The position numbers and the translations under genes were made by a program. The notes under the pieces are model-generated. The model saw only the letters and a program-made list of their open reading frames with translations. It was not told where the DNA came from and did not search any database. Positions 6,618 to 15,313 of a DNA stretch of 18,034 nt are shown here, piece after piece. Source of the DNA: Candidatus Poribacteria bacterium (GTDB lineage: Bacteria > Poribacteria > WGA-4E > WGA-3G). Numbering within the stretch: position 1 is the stretch's first letter; every line of letters starts with the position of its first letter. The stretch is from assembly GCA_028818995.1 (NCBI GenBank), contig JAPPMR010000624.1, positions 1 through 18,034 on the forward strand, read 5' to 3'.

Positions 6618-7097
6618 ATGAAGCGAACATACACATTATTTTTAGCGGTAACGTTGCTCCCTTTTTTAGTTATTTTAAACGGTTGTGAGGAGAGCAAATC
6701 TGGTGGAAGTGGTGCGATTGACCTCGGACGCGGGGAACCGAATATCGTAGAATCAGTGTTGGCGATTTCAGTTCACGAAGACCGACCAGACGGAATCACT
6801 GATACATTTAGTGCTGAAGTAAACGACCAAGTGTATTTATGGCTTTTATGGGAAAATATTGAGGAGTCGCATACAGTAGAAGTTTCGTGGTTCTCGCCTG
6901 AAGACGACTTGGACGACCCACCATTTTGGAACGAAAAAAGGACAATTTCTTCAACAACTGGTGAAAAAATTACATGGTTTTACATTGACGCACCAACAGG
7001 CGGGTTAAGCGGTGACCAATTTGCAACAGGCGAATGGTTTGTTGAAATTTTCCTTGATGGACTCTTTGAACGTAGCCATCTTTTCTATGTGGAATAG
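6618..7097 (+). CDS. Small secreted lipoprotein of unknown function
   Basis: A 159-residue protein with a lipoprotein signal peptide: basic MKRTYT, a hydrophobic core and lipobox ILNGC with the modified Cys at 23, then a Gly/Ser-rich linker. The mature part looks like one all-beta, immunoglobulin-like domain (strands around DQVYLWLLWENI, HTVEVSWFSP and GEWFVEIFLDG). It ends in SHLFYVE, typical of the last strand of such domains. I chose ATG 6618 because GAAGGAG lies eight bases upstream. An in-frame ATG at 6597 would put extra acidic residues before the signal. There is no helix-turn-helix or catalytic motif. It lies in the same direction as the RDD-PspA gene but 386 bases away, so it probably has its own promoter. 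Confidence 0.8.
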   Translation: MKRTYTLFLAVTLLPFLVILNGCEESKSGGSGAIDLGRGEPNIVESVLAISVHEDRPDGITDTFSAEVNDQVYLWLLWENIEESHTVEVSWFSPEDDLDDPPFWNEKRTISSTTGEKITWFYIDAPTGGLSGDQFATGEWFVEIFLDGLFERSHLFYVE

Positions 7098-7128
7098 TGG
7101 ACACCGCTTTAGATAGGTTTTAGAAGGA

Positions 7129-8025
7129 TTATGAAAGTTCTTCTCCAACAATGAGTCGATATGCCTCTCTGTATTTCTCACTCGTTTTTGTGATTACGGT
7201 GTCTGGCAACTCAGGTGCAGGTGGATTTTTGTTCCAACCGATTTCAGAGAGGTAATCCCGAACGAATTGCTTATCAAAACTCTGCTGTGGCTTACCAGGT
7301 TCATATAGATCAGCTGGCCAAAAACGCGATGAATCTGGTGTAAATACCTCATCTATTAGTATCAACTCACCATCACTCAGTCCAAATTCAAATTTTGTGT
7401 CACAGAGGATGATGCCTGAATTTTCAGCATGCTGACTCGCTGCCCTGAAAAGCGCGAAACTGATGTCTATTAATTGATCAGTCAGATCGGTGCCGACCTC
7501 ATCACGCATTTGGTCAATAGTAATCGGTTCATCGTGTTCACCTTGTTCAGCCTTTGTTGTTGGGGTAAATAGAAGTTCCGGTAGACGTTCCGATTCGCGT
7601 AAACCTGCTGGCAGTTTCTGTCCACATATCTCTCCCGTTTTCTGATATGAAGACCATCCCGAACCTGCAAGATAACCACGCACAACACACTCAACATCAA
7701 CACGGTTTGCTTTGCGAACAAGCATTGAACGTCCTTCTAAAAGTTCTGCATCAGTCTGTAACGCGTCCGGATATTCTTCTACTTCGGTTGCAATAATATG
7801 ATTTGCTACGACAGATTTGGTGTAATTGAACCAAAACTTTGACAATCCAGTTAAGACCCTACCTTTATCTGGAATACCATTGGGTAAGACAACATCAAAC
7901 GCAGAGATTCGATCAGTAGAGATAATCAGAAACTCATCTCCGAGGTCATAAAGATCGCGAACTTTTCCACGGTGTGCTGGTGTGTAATTCGTTAAATTTG
8001 TAGACGTAATAACATTTTGTGACAT
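7129..8025 (-). CDS. purC: Phosphoribosylaminoimidazole-succinocarboxamide synthase (SAICAR synthetase)
   Basis: Joins CAIR and aspartate using ATP in step 8 of purine synthesis, in the cytosol. The 298-residue chain shows all main blocks: KVRDLY (21-26), TDRISAFD (37-44), VVRGYLAGSGW (114-124), FTPTTKAEQGEHDE (153-166), DTKFEFG (209-215) and IDEVFTPDSSRFW (224-236). The length matches the longer, about 300-residue, bacterial/yeast-type enzyme. GGGAGAG lies four bases before the ATG, a good ribosome-binding site. It follows the TPR lipoprotein gene by 27 bases and is likely co-transcribed with it. It converges on the lipoprotein gene at 7097 with only 31 bases between, and I see no strong terminator there. 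Confidence 0.97.
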   Translation of the reverse strand: MSQNVITSTNLTNYTPAHRGKVRDLYDLGDEFLIISTDRISAFDVVLPNGIPDKGRVLTGLSKFWFNYTKSVVANHIIATEVEEYPDALQTDAELLEGRSMLVRKANRVDVECVVRGYLAGSGWSSYQKTGEICGQKLPAGLRESERLPELLFTPTTKAEQGEHDEPITIDQMRDEVGTDLTDQLIDISFALFRAASQHAENSGIILCDTKFEFGLSDGELILIDEVFTPDSSRFWPADLYEPGKPQQSFDKQFVRDYLSEIGWNKNPPAPELPDTVITKTSEKYREAYRLIVGEELS

Positions 8026-8052
8026 ATTTCTCTCCCAAATTTAAATTATAGA

Positions 8053-8643
8053 TTATTCCTTTAACATATTTTGAAGCACAATGACAGTTCTGTTTTCCGT
8101 ATCAATTTGGAATGCTTTATCAATTTCTTGTCTTGCCAATTGAGTCTCGCCGAGATAGATATAACACGCAGCCTTCAGCGCATATAGTTCTGCGTTAGAA
8201 TGGTAGTCATGCCGATAGAGGTATTTTGCATCTGCTTGTAACGCGTTATCAATTGCTCGGATAGCGGCGTTGAAATCAGAACTATCTTTGTACCGCAAAT
8301 AGAGCACATTTGCTAAGCCGACCCAAGCATCAGCGTTTGATGCATCGTAACGTACAGCATTTTGAAAAGCCTCTTGTGCTAATGGTAGCGGAAGCGCAAG
8401 ACTTAGATGGCTCCATCCTATACCGTTATGTGCATCCGCTAATTCTGGATCAATATTGAGCGCACGTTCAAAACTGAGCAGTGCCTGCGTATAGTTTCCC
8501 GAATTGTATGCATGCCATCCCTGTCCCGTATGATTTGAGGCAGTGGCAGCACCAGTTCCCACGTCATCTGAACAACCAATCTGTGTTAGAAGTGTAAAAA
8601 CATATATAGAAATTGCGAAAATTGTATAAACAGAGCGCATCAT
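8053..8643 (-). CDS. TPR-repeat lipoprotein
   Basis: A 196-residue exported lipoprotein. A hydrophobic signal (residues 4-22) ends in lipobox TQIGC, with Cys 24. The mature part is a stack of about four tetratricopeptide repeats: GWHAYNSGNYTQALLSFERALNIDP (42-66), then a repeat around 71-104, one around 105-140, and AELYALKAACYIYLGETQLARQEIDKAFQID near the C-terminus. TPRs are protein-binding scaffolds. The partner is unknown. The start is one of two adjacent ATGs (8643 or 8640), with only a weak GGTGG upstream. It precedes purC on the same strand, but no functional link to purine synthesis is evident. Confidence 0.85.
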   Translation of the reverse strand: MMRSVYTIFAISIYVFTLLTQIGCSDDVGTGAATASNHTGQGWHAYNSGNYTQALLSFERALNIDPELADAHNGIGWSHLSLALPLPLAQEAFQNAVRYDASNADAWVGLANVLYLRYKDSSDFNAAIRAIDNALQADAKYLYRHDYHSNAELYALKAACYIYLGETQLARQEIDKAFQIDTENRTVIVLQNMLKE

Positions 8644-8673
8644 AAACCACCAACACAGACACCTTAATAATAG

Positions 8674-8702
8674 ATTTTAGAATTATTTAACACTCTGCAC
8701 AA
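8674..8702 (-). promoter_or_regulatory. Candidate promoter for the TPR lipoprotein-purC unit
   Basis: The minus strand reads TTGTGC (8697-8702), 17 bases, TAAAAT (8674-8679). The -10 is good (five of six) but the -35 is weak (TTG only). It is placed about 30 bases upstream of the lipoprotein ATG. Confidence 0.35.
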
Positions 8703-8721
8703 GCGAGGTTAGGAACCTCGC
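8703..8721. repeat. Palindromic repeat GCGAGGTT-AGG-AACCTCGC, copy 2
   Basis: Same 8-base stem as 6406-6425, with the loop one base shorter. It sits between the permease end and the TPR lipoprotein start, overlapping no gene. No T-run follows on either strand. Confidence 0.7.
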
Positions 8722-8775
8722 CTACCGGGAAACTAAAGTGTCTATTTATTTACAATTTACCAAAAATCCAGTTTT

Positions 8776-11700
8776 CTATTCTGTTTTCAAGGTTGACAAT
8801 AATGGACTTTGGAGTGCCACTGCAACCGCAATACTATTTGCAATTATACCAAATCCAAGGATGAATAACAAGGTAATCGTGAGCGACAACCACGGAAATG
8901 ATGGAAGATGTCCTTGTGAACCAAGAATTGCAACGACTCCTGAGACAACTCCAATAAGCATACCGATTGTCAGAAGAAAGCAACTCTCAAGGAACAACAT
9001 TTTTGCAAGCAATTGTTTCCGGAAACCGAAGGCACGCAGCGTTGCCAATTCGCCACGACGTTCGATGATATTTCGGAATAGAACCAGTGCTAAACCGAAA
9101 GTGCCGAGTAATACTCCCAACCCCCCAAGGCTTTGGAATGTAGAGATATAGGTGTTTTCAACTGCCCGAAAACTTGCTAATCGTTCTGATGCTGACGTAA
9201 CATCAAAGCCGTAGTCCTCTAATGTCTTTTCAAGTATCTGTAATGTTTCTTCCCGTAATTCAGTAGGGGTTTTGATGAGGAAGAATTGATATCCACTTTG
9301 ACTTGGAAAGTATTTCGTAAAATCGGATTCTGATATGATCAATTGACTTTGAAAAAGGCTGTTTTCAACCGTTTCAAGTTCCAACAGTAATGATTTTCCG
9401 AACTCATCTTGGATAAGAAAATCTTCCTTTGGGTCATGATGTAAAATCCAACGTAGTGATTTCTCATCACCAATGGCGTGTATTTTGCCTTCTATATTGT
9501 TGCCCAACTTTAGTGTTTGCCACGGATCCTCGTTTAACATAACATCCGATGCCCCTAAAATCTGTGGCTTTTGAGGTTGGTAAAGATTAAGACAACTTAC
9601 ATCCTCACCGGGAAGCACGCGAAAGGGAAACACCTCTGATTCTGACAACAATTCAGAATCTTTTACATCGAAATAAAGTTTATCTCTTCCATCTGGTGTA
9701 TTTAGACTGTGATGCAAAGGCAGCGAAGATTCGGCAACAAAAGCGTATTCTGTTTCTGGCGGAGCATCATGGCGGTTTGCCCCGACAGCAACAATAATAC
9801 AGCATGCTAAACTCATGATTATAACCGAACCTTTGCTATTTTGCGGTTGCCATGCTGCATTTTTAAATCCAAACCGCAGACGGCTTAGGCGTTTCGGGAC
9901 CCTCTGTGAACCTAACCATCTGTCAAAAATTAACCAACCCAAGGAAAGGATTGTGAGTGTGAGTATTAAAAATTTTACTACTGGATGCTCAAAAAATGTA
10001 ATAACTGCGTCAGAAATGCTTCTTACGAAAGGAAAATAACCTATTAATACGCCAACAACAAGTCCGATAGAAAAGAAAATAGAACTTATTTTAACGTTTT
10101 TGAGGGTAAGGTTAGGGTTTGTTCCATCGTCTCTTTTACGTGCCAAATGGAAACCAAATAAGCCGCAAGCTGCCAGTAAGATAACAATAATAATTCCGCT
10201 CCAATCTCCAGTAAAGAGTTTTCCTTTGTCCATGGTGCCAAAAAAGAGCCCCATGATAAATATTGTAATTCTTGTTGTCTCAATTCTTGACACATTGGCA
10301 CTTTGGGGTTTAGGTTTGCGTGATGTCTCATCAAAATCGGTCTCCCCTGCAAGGAGTGCTGCAGTTGGTGCCTTACCAAGTCTTTGGACTACATGACGAA
10401 TGAAAAATGTAACAACTGCAAGTGTCACAAGGATGCCGAAAAGTAAACTCCATCCGCTTATATGGAGATCGATAAAGGGGGTGCCGATAGCCGGTAACCA
10501 CCACGTTTGCAAGCCAAATATCATCAACCGTGCATAGCCAATAGCAAGTAGACAGCCCAATAGGCTTCCGATGCTTGCAATAAAGATTCCCTCAAAAAGA
10601 AAACGATGTCGGATTTTGGCCAGTGGGTAGCCAACAGCCTGTAATATACCGATTTCACGCGACCGTTTCGAAACACCAATGGCGAAGATTGTGCTAACAA
10701 GCGTTGCAGCAGCTAATATAATAAAAAAACTTAGACTGCTAAATAACATTCCAAAATCTGTGGAACCGGAAGATGCTTTTAGACCTTCTTGTTGGAGAGA
10801 CAAGAATTGAAATCCGATCTGTTCTGGCTTGATCTCTTTAAGGTATTCGGTTTCAAAAAGCGATCTGGTAGTACTTATATCTCGCCCCGTTGCTGCTCCC
10901 ATCCGAATAGTGGTAAGGTCACCAAATCGATTCTGCCAAAGACGTTTACCAGCATCTAACGAAACAAACGCTTTCGGTGTTGCCTTGTACTTATCCCAGT
11001 AGTCCTCGTCTTTGCTACGGATGAGACTGTAGTCAATTGTAAAAGGCGGTTCCCATTCAGAAATATCAGTTGTGTTATGGATACCCGGAAATTTTGGAAT
11101 CAAGTTTGTGTCTGCAGCGATGCTCTCAATTGGCACAATACCTTTTAGTATAAATTCTTCGTTTTCCGTAATATAGTCTTCGTCTGCACTCACGCTATAG
11201 TAGGTGACGTTAATTTTATCTCCTACTTTCACACCGAGATCGTCTGCTGCCCATCTATTGAGATAAATTTCAGACAGTTCAATGGGTGATTTGAGGACAT
11301 TTAATTTACTTTCGACTTCTGATATAGCACTCTTTACTTCAGCCAAATTTTGTTTAGATTTCTGAGTGGTTCGCTGTTGACGCGTTGTTCTTTTTAATTT
11401 GGTAACCTCTTTTCTAATTCGATCAATTTCCATTTCAACACTATCGATCTCTTCGCGTTTCTTTGATTTGCGTAGTTTGAGTTCTTGCTGTAGAGTATGA
11501 GCATACTTAATGCGAGTCTCTTCAGTAGTGTATTTGCTAACAAAATCTGCAAATACTCCTTCTTCAACAGGAAGTGCCAAGATAGTTGAATATGGGATTT
11601 TCTGGATGGGATTTGTTGATTCATCTTGTTGTGACGAATCTGTAGTGGAAATTGTGTTTGCAAGATAAGTTAGTGTTGGGAGCGTTGGTATTTCATTTTG

Positions 11701-12525
11701 TGATGCAACGGAAAGGGCAGTTTCCGACATCACTGGTTCTAAAAGGAATTGCTGGCTTTGGAGATCAATGTGGTTTTCGTGCTCCGTAATATATAAGCCA
11801 AGTTCCTCAAGTGTTAAAGTTAACGAATCTGGTGAGATAATGGCAGGTTCGGTTGTAAACAGCGCGTTTACTTTACCTGATTGTGCAAGTGCTTTTTGCA
11901 ATACAGGAAGTGCGATGTATGCATTTAGCGGAAGGCTTTGATGCGTCTGAAGGCTAAACCTGCCAGCCTTCTCAGTCCGGATAATATCACCGACGATCAA
12001 GCGTAACCTTTGGATAACATCGGCTGCATCTCGTTTACCGAGCAGGAATTCTGGATGGATTTCAACTGCTTGCGGAAAATTAACAAGGATCGCATCACCG
12101 ATTTGGACCTTCAGTTCGTTTTGAAGTGCTTCATTAATCACAATGTTTGCAAAAGGTGAATCTGTAGCACTGTTCAAATTAGGAACAGCATGATCTTCCC
12201 ATAGACGAAAGAAAGTATTATCAACACCGTAGATGTTAACTTTTGATGCACGTGTTTCGGTTTCCGCTGCGACAACTGTCCCATTCAGCAGAATTGCTGG
12301 CACCATATTCTGTCGGTTTAATAACTCGGGTTTAAAAAAATGGTCAGCAATAAGCGCGTGCTGAATTGTGCCGAGGCGTTCCAACGTGATGTCGCGTAGG
12401 CTGCCGCGCATGGAATCGCCCACAATTAAAGCACCTGCAAGAACGCCGGTCGCGACTGCGGTGCAGAGGGCAACAATAAGATGAATTTGCCAATAATGTT
12501 TTGCAGTTGACCAAAATGTTCGCAT
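8776..12525 (-). CDS. Large ABC transporter permease with two FtsX domains (YbbP/LolCE-like)
   Basis: A 1249-residue inner-membrane permease for the ATPase encoded just upstream. It has an N-terminal membrane helix (about 13-36), then a very large extracytoplasmic domain (40-590). The first FtsX domain follows (594-730), with helices near 597-617, 645-668 and 690-709 and the cytoplasmic coupling motif SKRSREIGILQAVG. Three to four middle helices span 754-868 and another lies near 899-915. A second external domain (918-1130) leads to a second FtsX domain (1131-1249) with ERRGELATLRAFG. This order matches YbbP-type double-FtsX permeases of about 800 residues, but is some 450 longer. Residues about 332-412 are a charged coiled-coil insert. 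Such transporters act on lipids or lipoproteins by mechanotransmission. The substrate is unknown. The start lies 38 bases after the ATPase gene and has no visible Shine-Dalgarno. Confidence 0.9.
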   Translation of the reverse strand: MRTFWSTAKHYWQIHLIVALCTAVATGVLAGALIVGDSMRGSLRDITLERLGTIQHALIADHFFKPELLNRQNMVPAILLNGTVVAAETETRASKVNIYGVDNTFFRLWEDHAVPNLNSATDSPFANIVINEALQNELKVQIGDAILVNFPQAVEIHPEFLLGKRDAADVIQRLRLIVGDIIRTEKAGRFSLQTHQSLPLNAYIALPVLQKALAQSGKVNALFTTEPAIISPDSLTLTLEELGLYITEHENHIDLQSQQFLLEPVMSETALSVASQNEIPTLPTLTYLANTISTTDSSQQDESTNPIQKIPYSTILALPVEEGVFADFVSKYTTEETRIKYAHTLQQELKLRKSKKREEIDSVEMEIDRIRKEVTKLKRTTRQQRTTQKSKQNLAEVKSAISEVESKLNVLKSPIELSEIYLNRWAADDLGVKVGDKINVTYYSVSADEDYITENEEFILKGIVPIESIAADTNLIPKFPGIHNTTDISEWEPPFTIDYSLIRSKDEDYWDKYKATPKAFVSLDAGKRLWQNRFGDLTTIRMGAATGRDISTTRSLFETEYLKEIKPEQIGFQFLSLQQEGLKASSGSTDFGMLFSSLSFFIILAAATLVSTIFAIGVSKRSREIGILQAVGYPLAKIRHRFLFEGIFIASIGSLLGCLLAIGYARLMIFGLQTWWLPAIGTPFIDLHISGWSLLFGILVTLAVVTFFIRHVVQRLGKAPTAALLAGETDFDETSRKPKPQSANVSRIETTRITIFIMGLFFGTMDKGKLFTGDWSGIIIVILLAACGLFGFHLARKRDDGTNPNLTLKNVKISSIFFSIGLVVGVLIGYFPFVRSISDAVITFFEHPVVKFLILTLTILSLGWLIFDRWLGSQRVPKRLSRLRFGFKNAAWQPQNSKGSVIIMSLACCIIVAVGANRHDAPPETEYAFVAESSLPLHHSLNTPDGRDKLYFDVKDSELLSESEVFPFRVLPGEDVSCLNLYQPQKPQILGASDVMLNEDPWQTLKLGNNIEGKIHAIGDEKSLRWILHHDPKEDFLIQDEFGKSLLLELETVENSLFQSQLIISESDFTKYFPSQSGYQFFLIKTPTELREETLQILEKTLEDYGFDVTSASERLASFRAVENTYISTFQSLGGLGVLLGTFGLALVLFRNIIERRGELATLRAFGFRKQLLAKMLFLESCFLLTIGMLIGVVSGVVAILGSQGHLPSFPWLSLTITLLFILGFGIIANSIAVAVALQSPLLSTLKTE

Positions 12526-12563
12526 AATTGTAAATATTACTCAGATGTGTCCGTGATTCTAAG

Positions 12564-13259
12564 CTACCTGCCATTCCCCTTTTCTAAAGTGCAAACACCA
12601 TCAGCGAGTTTAAGTTGGTTTTCAAACCTACCAGCAAGTTCAAGGTTGTGCGTCACGACAATTAAGATGTTTCGTTCAGTGCGGTGCAGTTCAAAAAGTA
12701 GATCCGCTATCGTTCCAGCAGTGGTCGTGTCAAGATTGCCAGTTGGTTCATCACAGAGGAGGATACCTGGTTTATTGATGAGGGCGCGGGCGATTGCAAC
12801 TCGTTGGCGTTCACCACCGGAAAGTTCTGCAGGACGATGCGACATGCGATCAGTCAATCCGACGCGTTTCAGGAGTTCTTGCGCAAGTTGTGTAGCATCC
12901 GACTGCTGTTTAAAGGCAAGTGTCGGGATTAGAACATTCTCAAGCACAGAGTATTGTGGAAGAAGATAATGATCTTGGAATACGAACCCAACTACAGCAT
13001 TCCGATAGCGAGCAAGTTCAGGTTCAGAAAGTTTAAAGGGATCGGTTCCGTTAATCTCAACTTCGCCGTTAGAGGGTTCTTCTAATGTCCCGATAATATG
13101 CAATAGTGTGCTTTTGCCAGAGCCAGAAGGACCGGTAATTGCCACTGACGTTCCTGCGTTGAAGCTAAATGAAACATCTTGTAAAACCTGAATTTTTCCA
13201 AAATCTTTAGACAAGTTTGAAATCTTAAGCTGATGTGCTTTATCAGTAGTTTCTTTCAT
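12564..13259 (-). CDS. ABC transporter ATP-binding protein (LolD/MacB/YbbA type)
   Basis: A 231-residue cytosolic ATPase that powers the permease encoded 38 bases downstream. All nucleotide-binding motifs are intact: Walker A GPSGSGKST (43-51), Q-loop Gln95 in FVFQDHYLLP, signature LSGGERQ (146-152), Walker B ILLCDEPTGNLD (166-177) and the H-loop His204 in VVTHN. The VGFVFQ...LLP...V.ENV pattern and DEPTGNLD are typical of the LolD/YbbA/MacB export subclass rather than importers. ATG 13259 has no clear ribosome-binding site. The gene lies 59 bases after the thioesterase gene, which suggests one operon of thioesterase, ATPase and permease. Confidence 0.95.
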   Translation of the reverse strand: MKETTDKAHQLKISNLSKDFGKIQVLQDVSFSFNAGTSVAITGPSGSGKSTLLHIIGTLEEPSNGEVEINGTDPFKLSEPELARYRNAVVGFVFQDHYLLPQYSVLENVLIPTLAFKQQSDATQLAQELLKRVGLTDRMSHRPAELSGGERQRVAIARALINKPGILLCDEPTGNLDTTTAGTIADLLFELHRTERNILIVVTHNLELAGRFENQLKLADGVCTLEKGNGR

Positions 13260-13318
13260 ATTAATAGGAGATAAATCAGAAGGGGAAAGACACGCTTAGT
13301 ATTTGGAAAATACAAGCA

Positions 13319-13732
13319 TTATTTTGTGTCAATTTGAGAGATGATGAACTCGGGTATTGGAATGGCGCGTATTTTTTCACCCGGATTTGTTATGCAGCAG
13401 ACTGTGGTTAGTTGTCCACGTGCAATATCTTTACCTTCATGGGTAAAGTGAAATTGGTATGTGAGTGATTTCGTTCCTTTTTTCGATATCCAAAGCCGGA
13501 TGTCCACCTCATCTTCAAATCGCAGTGGACTAAGATATTCACAAGAAGCGGTAAGTCGGGGCCATCCGATTTTGTTCCCATCCCATTCAGTTGCGACACT
13601 TGTGCCCAAACTACGTAGGAATTCGTGTTCGGCAGATTCCATAAAGATAAAAAATCTTGAAAAATGGACGATGCCCGCCATATCCGTATCGGAAAATTCT
13701 ATCTTCCGTTTTGTTCGGTACTCAGTGTGCAT
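13319..13732 (-). CDS. Hotdog-fold acyl-CoA thioesterase (YbgC/FadM-like)
   Basis: A 137-residue 4-hydroxybenzoyl-CoA-thioesterase-like protein, predicted to hydrolyse acyl thioesters in the cytosol. The diagnostic N-terminal block is FSDTDMAGIVHFSRFFIFME (13-32), with the catalytic-type Asp at 17 followed by GIVH and then the central helix. Later strands include CEYLSPLRFEDEVDIRLW and KSLTYQFHF, in family order and at usual length. I chose ATG 13732. A TTG three codons earlier is the only in-frame extension. It heads the putative operon with the ABC exporter. In Escherichia coli the YbbA-YbbP exporter genes also neighbour a thioesterase gene (tesA, of an unrelated fold), so the pairing may be functional (inference). 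Confidence 0.88.
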   Translation of the reverse strand: MHTEYRTKRKIEFSDTDMAGIVHFSRFFIFMESAEHEFLRSLGTSVATEWDGNKIGWPRLTASCEYLSPLRFEDEVDIRLWISKKGTKSLTYQFHFTHEGKDIARGQLTTVCCITNPGEKIRAIPIPEFIISQIDTK

Positions 13733-13740
13733 TGGTGTCA

Positions 13741-13766
13741 AATCACGGTTTCTATTTTTCGTGATT
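13741..13766. promoter_or_regulatory. Inverted repeat in the thioesterase leader
   Basis: AATCACG (13741-13747) and CGTGATT (13760-13766) form a 7-base perfect inversion separated by 12 bases, ending eight bases before the thioesterase ATG. It could be an operator or an mRNA hairpin that limits translation. No ligand or regulator is suggested by the sequence. The remaining bases up to 13879 hold no gene. Confidence 0.3.
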
Positions 13767-13879
13767 CATGTTTGATTTGCAATTACTGTTGTTCGACGCG
13801 CTTAAAAAGCACGTCTGCAAGGAATTGTATTCGTAATTTTGTTTGAAATTGACGCTTACGGATTTCACAATGTTACATA

Positions 13880-15301
13880 TTAGTTTTTAGGAAATTCTGG
13901 AACATCTTTGTAAAGACTCCACGTTTCAGCATATATTTTCCAATAACCATCTGAAGGATCAATCATTAGGATCAATTCTTTGGTGCCTTTATCAGAATAT
14001 GCTGGGCGCGTACCTGATGCGGGAGTTCCTTTAAATTCTTGCAAAAAAGTGACATCCGCAACTGCCCTATCCCCATTAATTACCGGTTCAGAGATCGTAA
14101 CCTGAATATCAGCATAGTGTCTGTTTAACTTTTCCATTTTCTGGCGAAGTTCTTTTTTTCTAAGATAGATAAGGGTTTCGTCCTTTCCATCTCGCACAGT
14201 GACACGCGTAATTAAGGCTTTCTCAGCATAGATTGACATATAGGTATCAAGGTCTTTCTCTTCCCATGCCTTCTGCCATTTTAAAAGAATCTGACCTATT
14301 TTGAGCTGTGTATCAATTGGTGCGTCACCGCTATAGATACCTGAATCAGATTTTTCTGAGATAGCGTCAACATCTGGTTGGTCGTGTTGAGAAATAGGTT
14401 GATCTGTAATATAATCGCTTCCGACCTCGTCATTGATAAGTTTCCATCTTCTGAAAAAGAAACCTTTCTTCTCAATCGTTAGTGTTCGCGGATGTGTTTC
14501 TATGAATGTTCCATTGCTACTGACCGTAACACTGATATTGTCAACTACGTGTCGGGTATTTGAGTGGGCAACAGGCGTATATGTTGCTCGGCTTAGATCA
14601 ACATCTAATTCTTGATCCATATGTAGGCGAGCAAGTCGATAATTATCTAATCGCTTTTTCCGAGCAGATTTATCCCAAAGTGAATCGTACTTCTTTATAT
14701 TCTGAGATTCAAGTGCTTTTTTCCATTCTAATACGAATGGGGCAACAGGACTGTTAGATTGAGAAACAGTATCTACAGGGATTTCCTGGGTGCCTGCTTC
14801 AAAAGCACTGAGATCAGAGCCAAATTCTTCACTAACGACCTCTTCACTGACGAGTTTCCAGCGTTGCCGAATGAGTCCTGTTTTAGCAACAGTCAGGGTT
14901 CTTGATTGGATCAGTGGCTCACCAATGGTATGGAGAAGCATAGGGATTTCTTCAATCCGCAAGTAACTCGGATCCTGCGGATCCTTGCGTGTCCTATTTA
15001 CAGCATTATCGATATTGACCTCAATTTTGATGTTTTCTTCAAACAACTGCGTGGTGTTATGATAGCCTGAAGTATGTTGCTCTTGAAATTTTTTAACCCA
15101 GAGCGCATTATAACTTTGTAGATCTCCTGATTCAACCGCATTTTTCCATTTTGCCAAAAAACCGGCAGGCGTTTCACTTGATCGGGTGAGCAGGATACCA
15201 CAAACAGCCAAAATAACAATTAATATGATCGTTCCCCACTTTAGGGAAGTTGACAAAGAAAATTTTGAAGTGTTTAGGGCGTTGTTTTGAAAATCGCTCA
15301 T
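13880..15301 (-). CDS. Membrane-anchored protein with three NTF2-like (SnoaL/Cds6-type) repeats
   Basis: A 473-residue protein with a short cytoplasmic N-terminus, one membrane helix (about 21-38) and a large presumably periplasmic part. That part contains three related cone-shaped alpha+beta repeats. Each opens with a helix pair: FLAKWKNAVESGDLQSYNAL (48-67), FVLEWKKALESQNIKKYDSL (189-208) and ILLKWQKAWEEKDLDTYMSI (338-357). The repeats close with RQRWKLVSEEV (145-155), FRRWKLINDEV (283-293) and YWKIYAETW (453-461). The pattern fits NTF2-like domains such as the one at the C-terminus of Cds6-type L,D-transpeptidase relatives. No catalytic residues are evident, so ligand or peptidoglycan binding is a guess. 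AAGGAGG lies seven bases before the ATG and overlaps the stop of the preceding gene, indicating translational coupling. Confidence 0.75.
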   Translation of the reverse strand: MSDFQNNALNTSKFSLSTSLKWGTIILIVILAVCGILLTRSSETPAGFLAKWKNAVESGDLQSYNALWVKKFQEQHTSGYHNTTQLFEENIKIEVNIDNAVNRTRKDPQDPSYLRIEEIPMLLHTIGEPLIQSRTLTVAKTGLIRQRWKLVSEEVVSEEFGSDLSAFEAGTQEIPVDTVSQSNSPVAPFVLEWKKALESQNIKKYDSLWDKSARKKRLDNYRLARLHMDQELDVDLSRATYTPVAHSNTRHVVDNISVTVSSNGTFIETHPRTLTIEKKGFFFRRWKLINDEVGSDYITDQPISQHDQPDVDAISEKSDSGIYSGDAPIDTQLKIGQILLKWQKAWEEKDLDTYMSIYAEKALITRVTVRDGKDETLIYLRKKELRQKMEKLNRHYADIQVTISEPVINGDRAVADVTFLQEFKGTPASGTRPAYSDKGTKELILMIDPSDGYWKIYAETWSLYKDVPEFPKN

Positions 15302-15313
15302 CAGCTCGCCTCC

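Noticed and set aside
8738..9151. 137-residue plus-strand ORF
   Set aside because: It is antisense to the second FtsX domain of the permease, which is clearly coding. Its composition (many Pro, Arg, Asn) is typical of a shadow frame and it has no ribosome-binding site.
12547..12969. 140-residue plus-strand ORF, serine- and arginine-rich
   Set aside because: It mirrors the ABC ATPase gene, whose Walker and signature motifs are intact on the minus strand.
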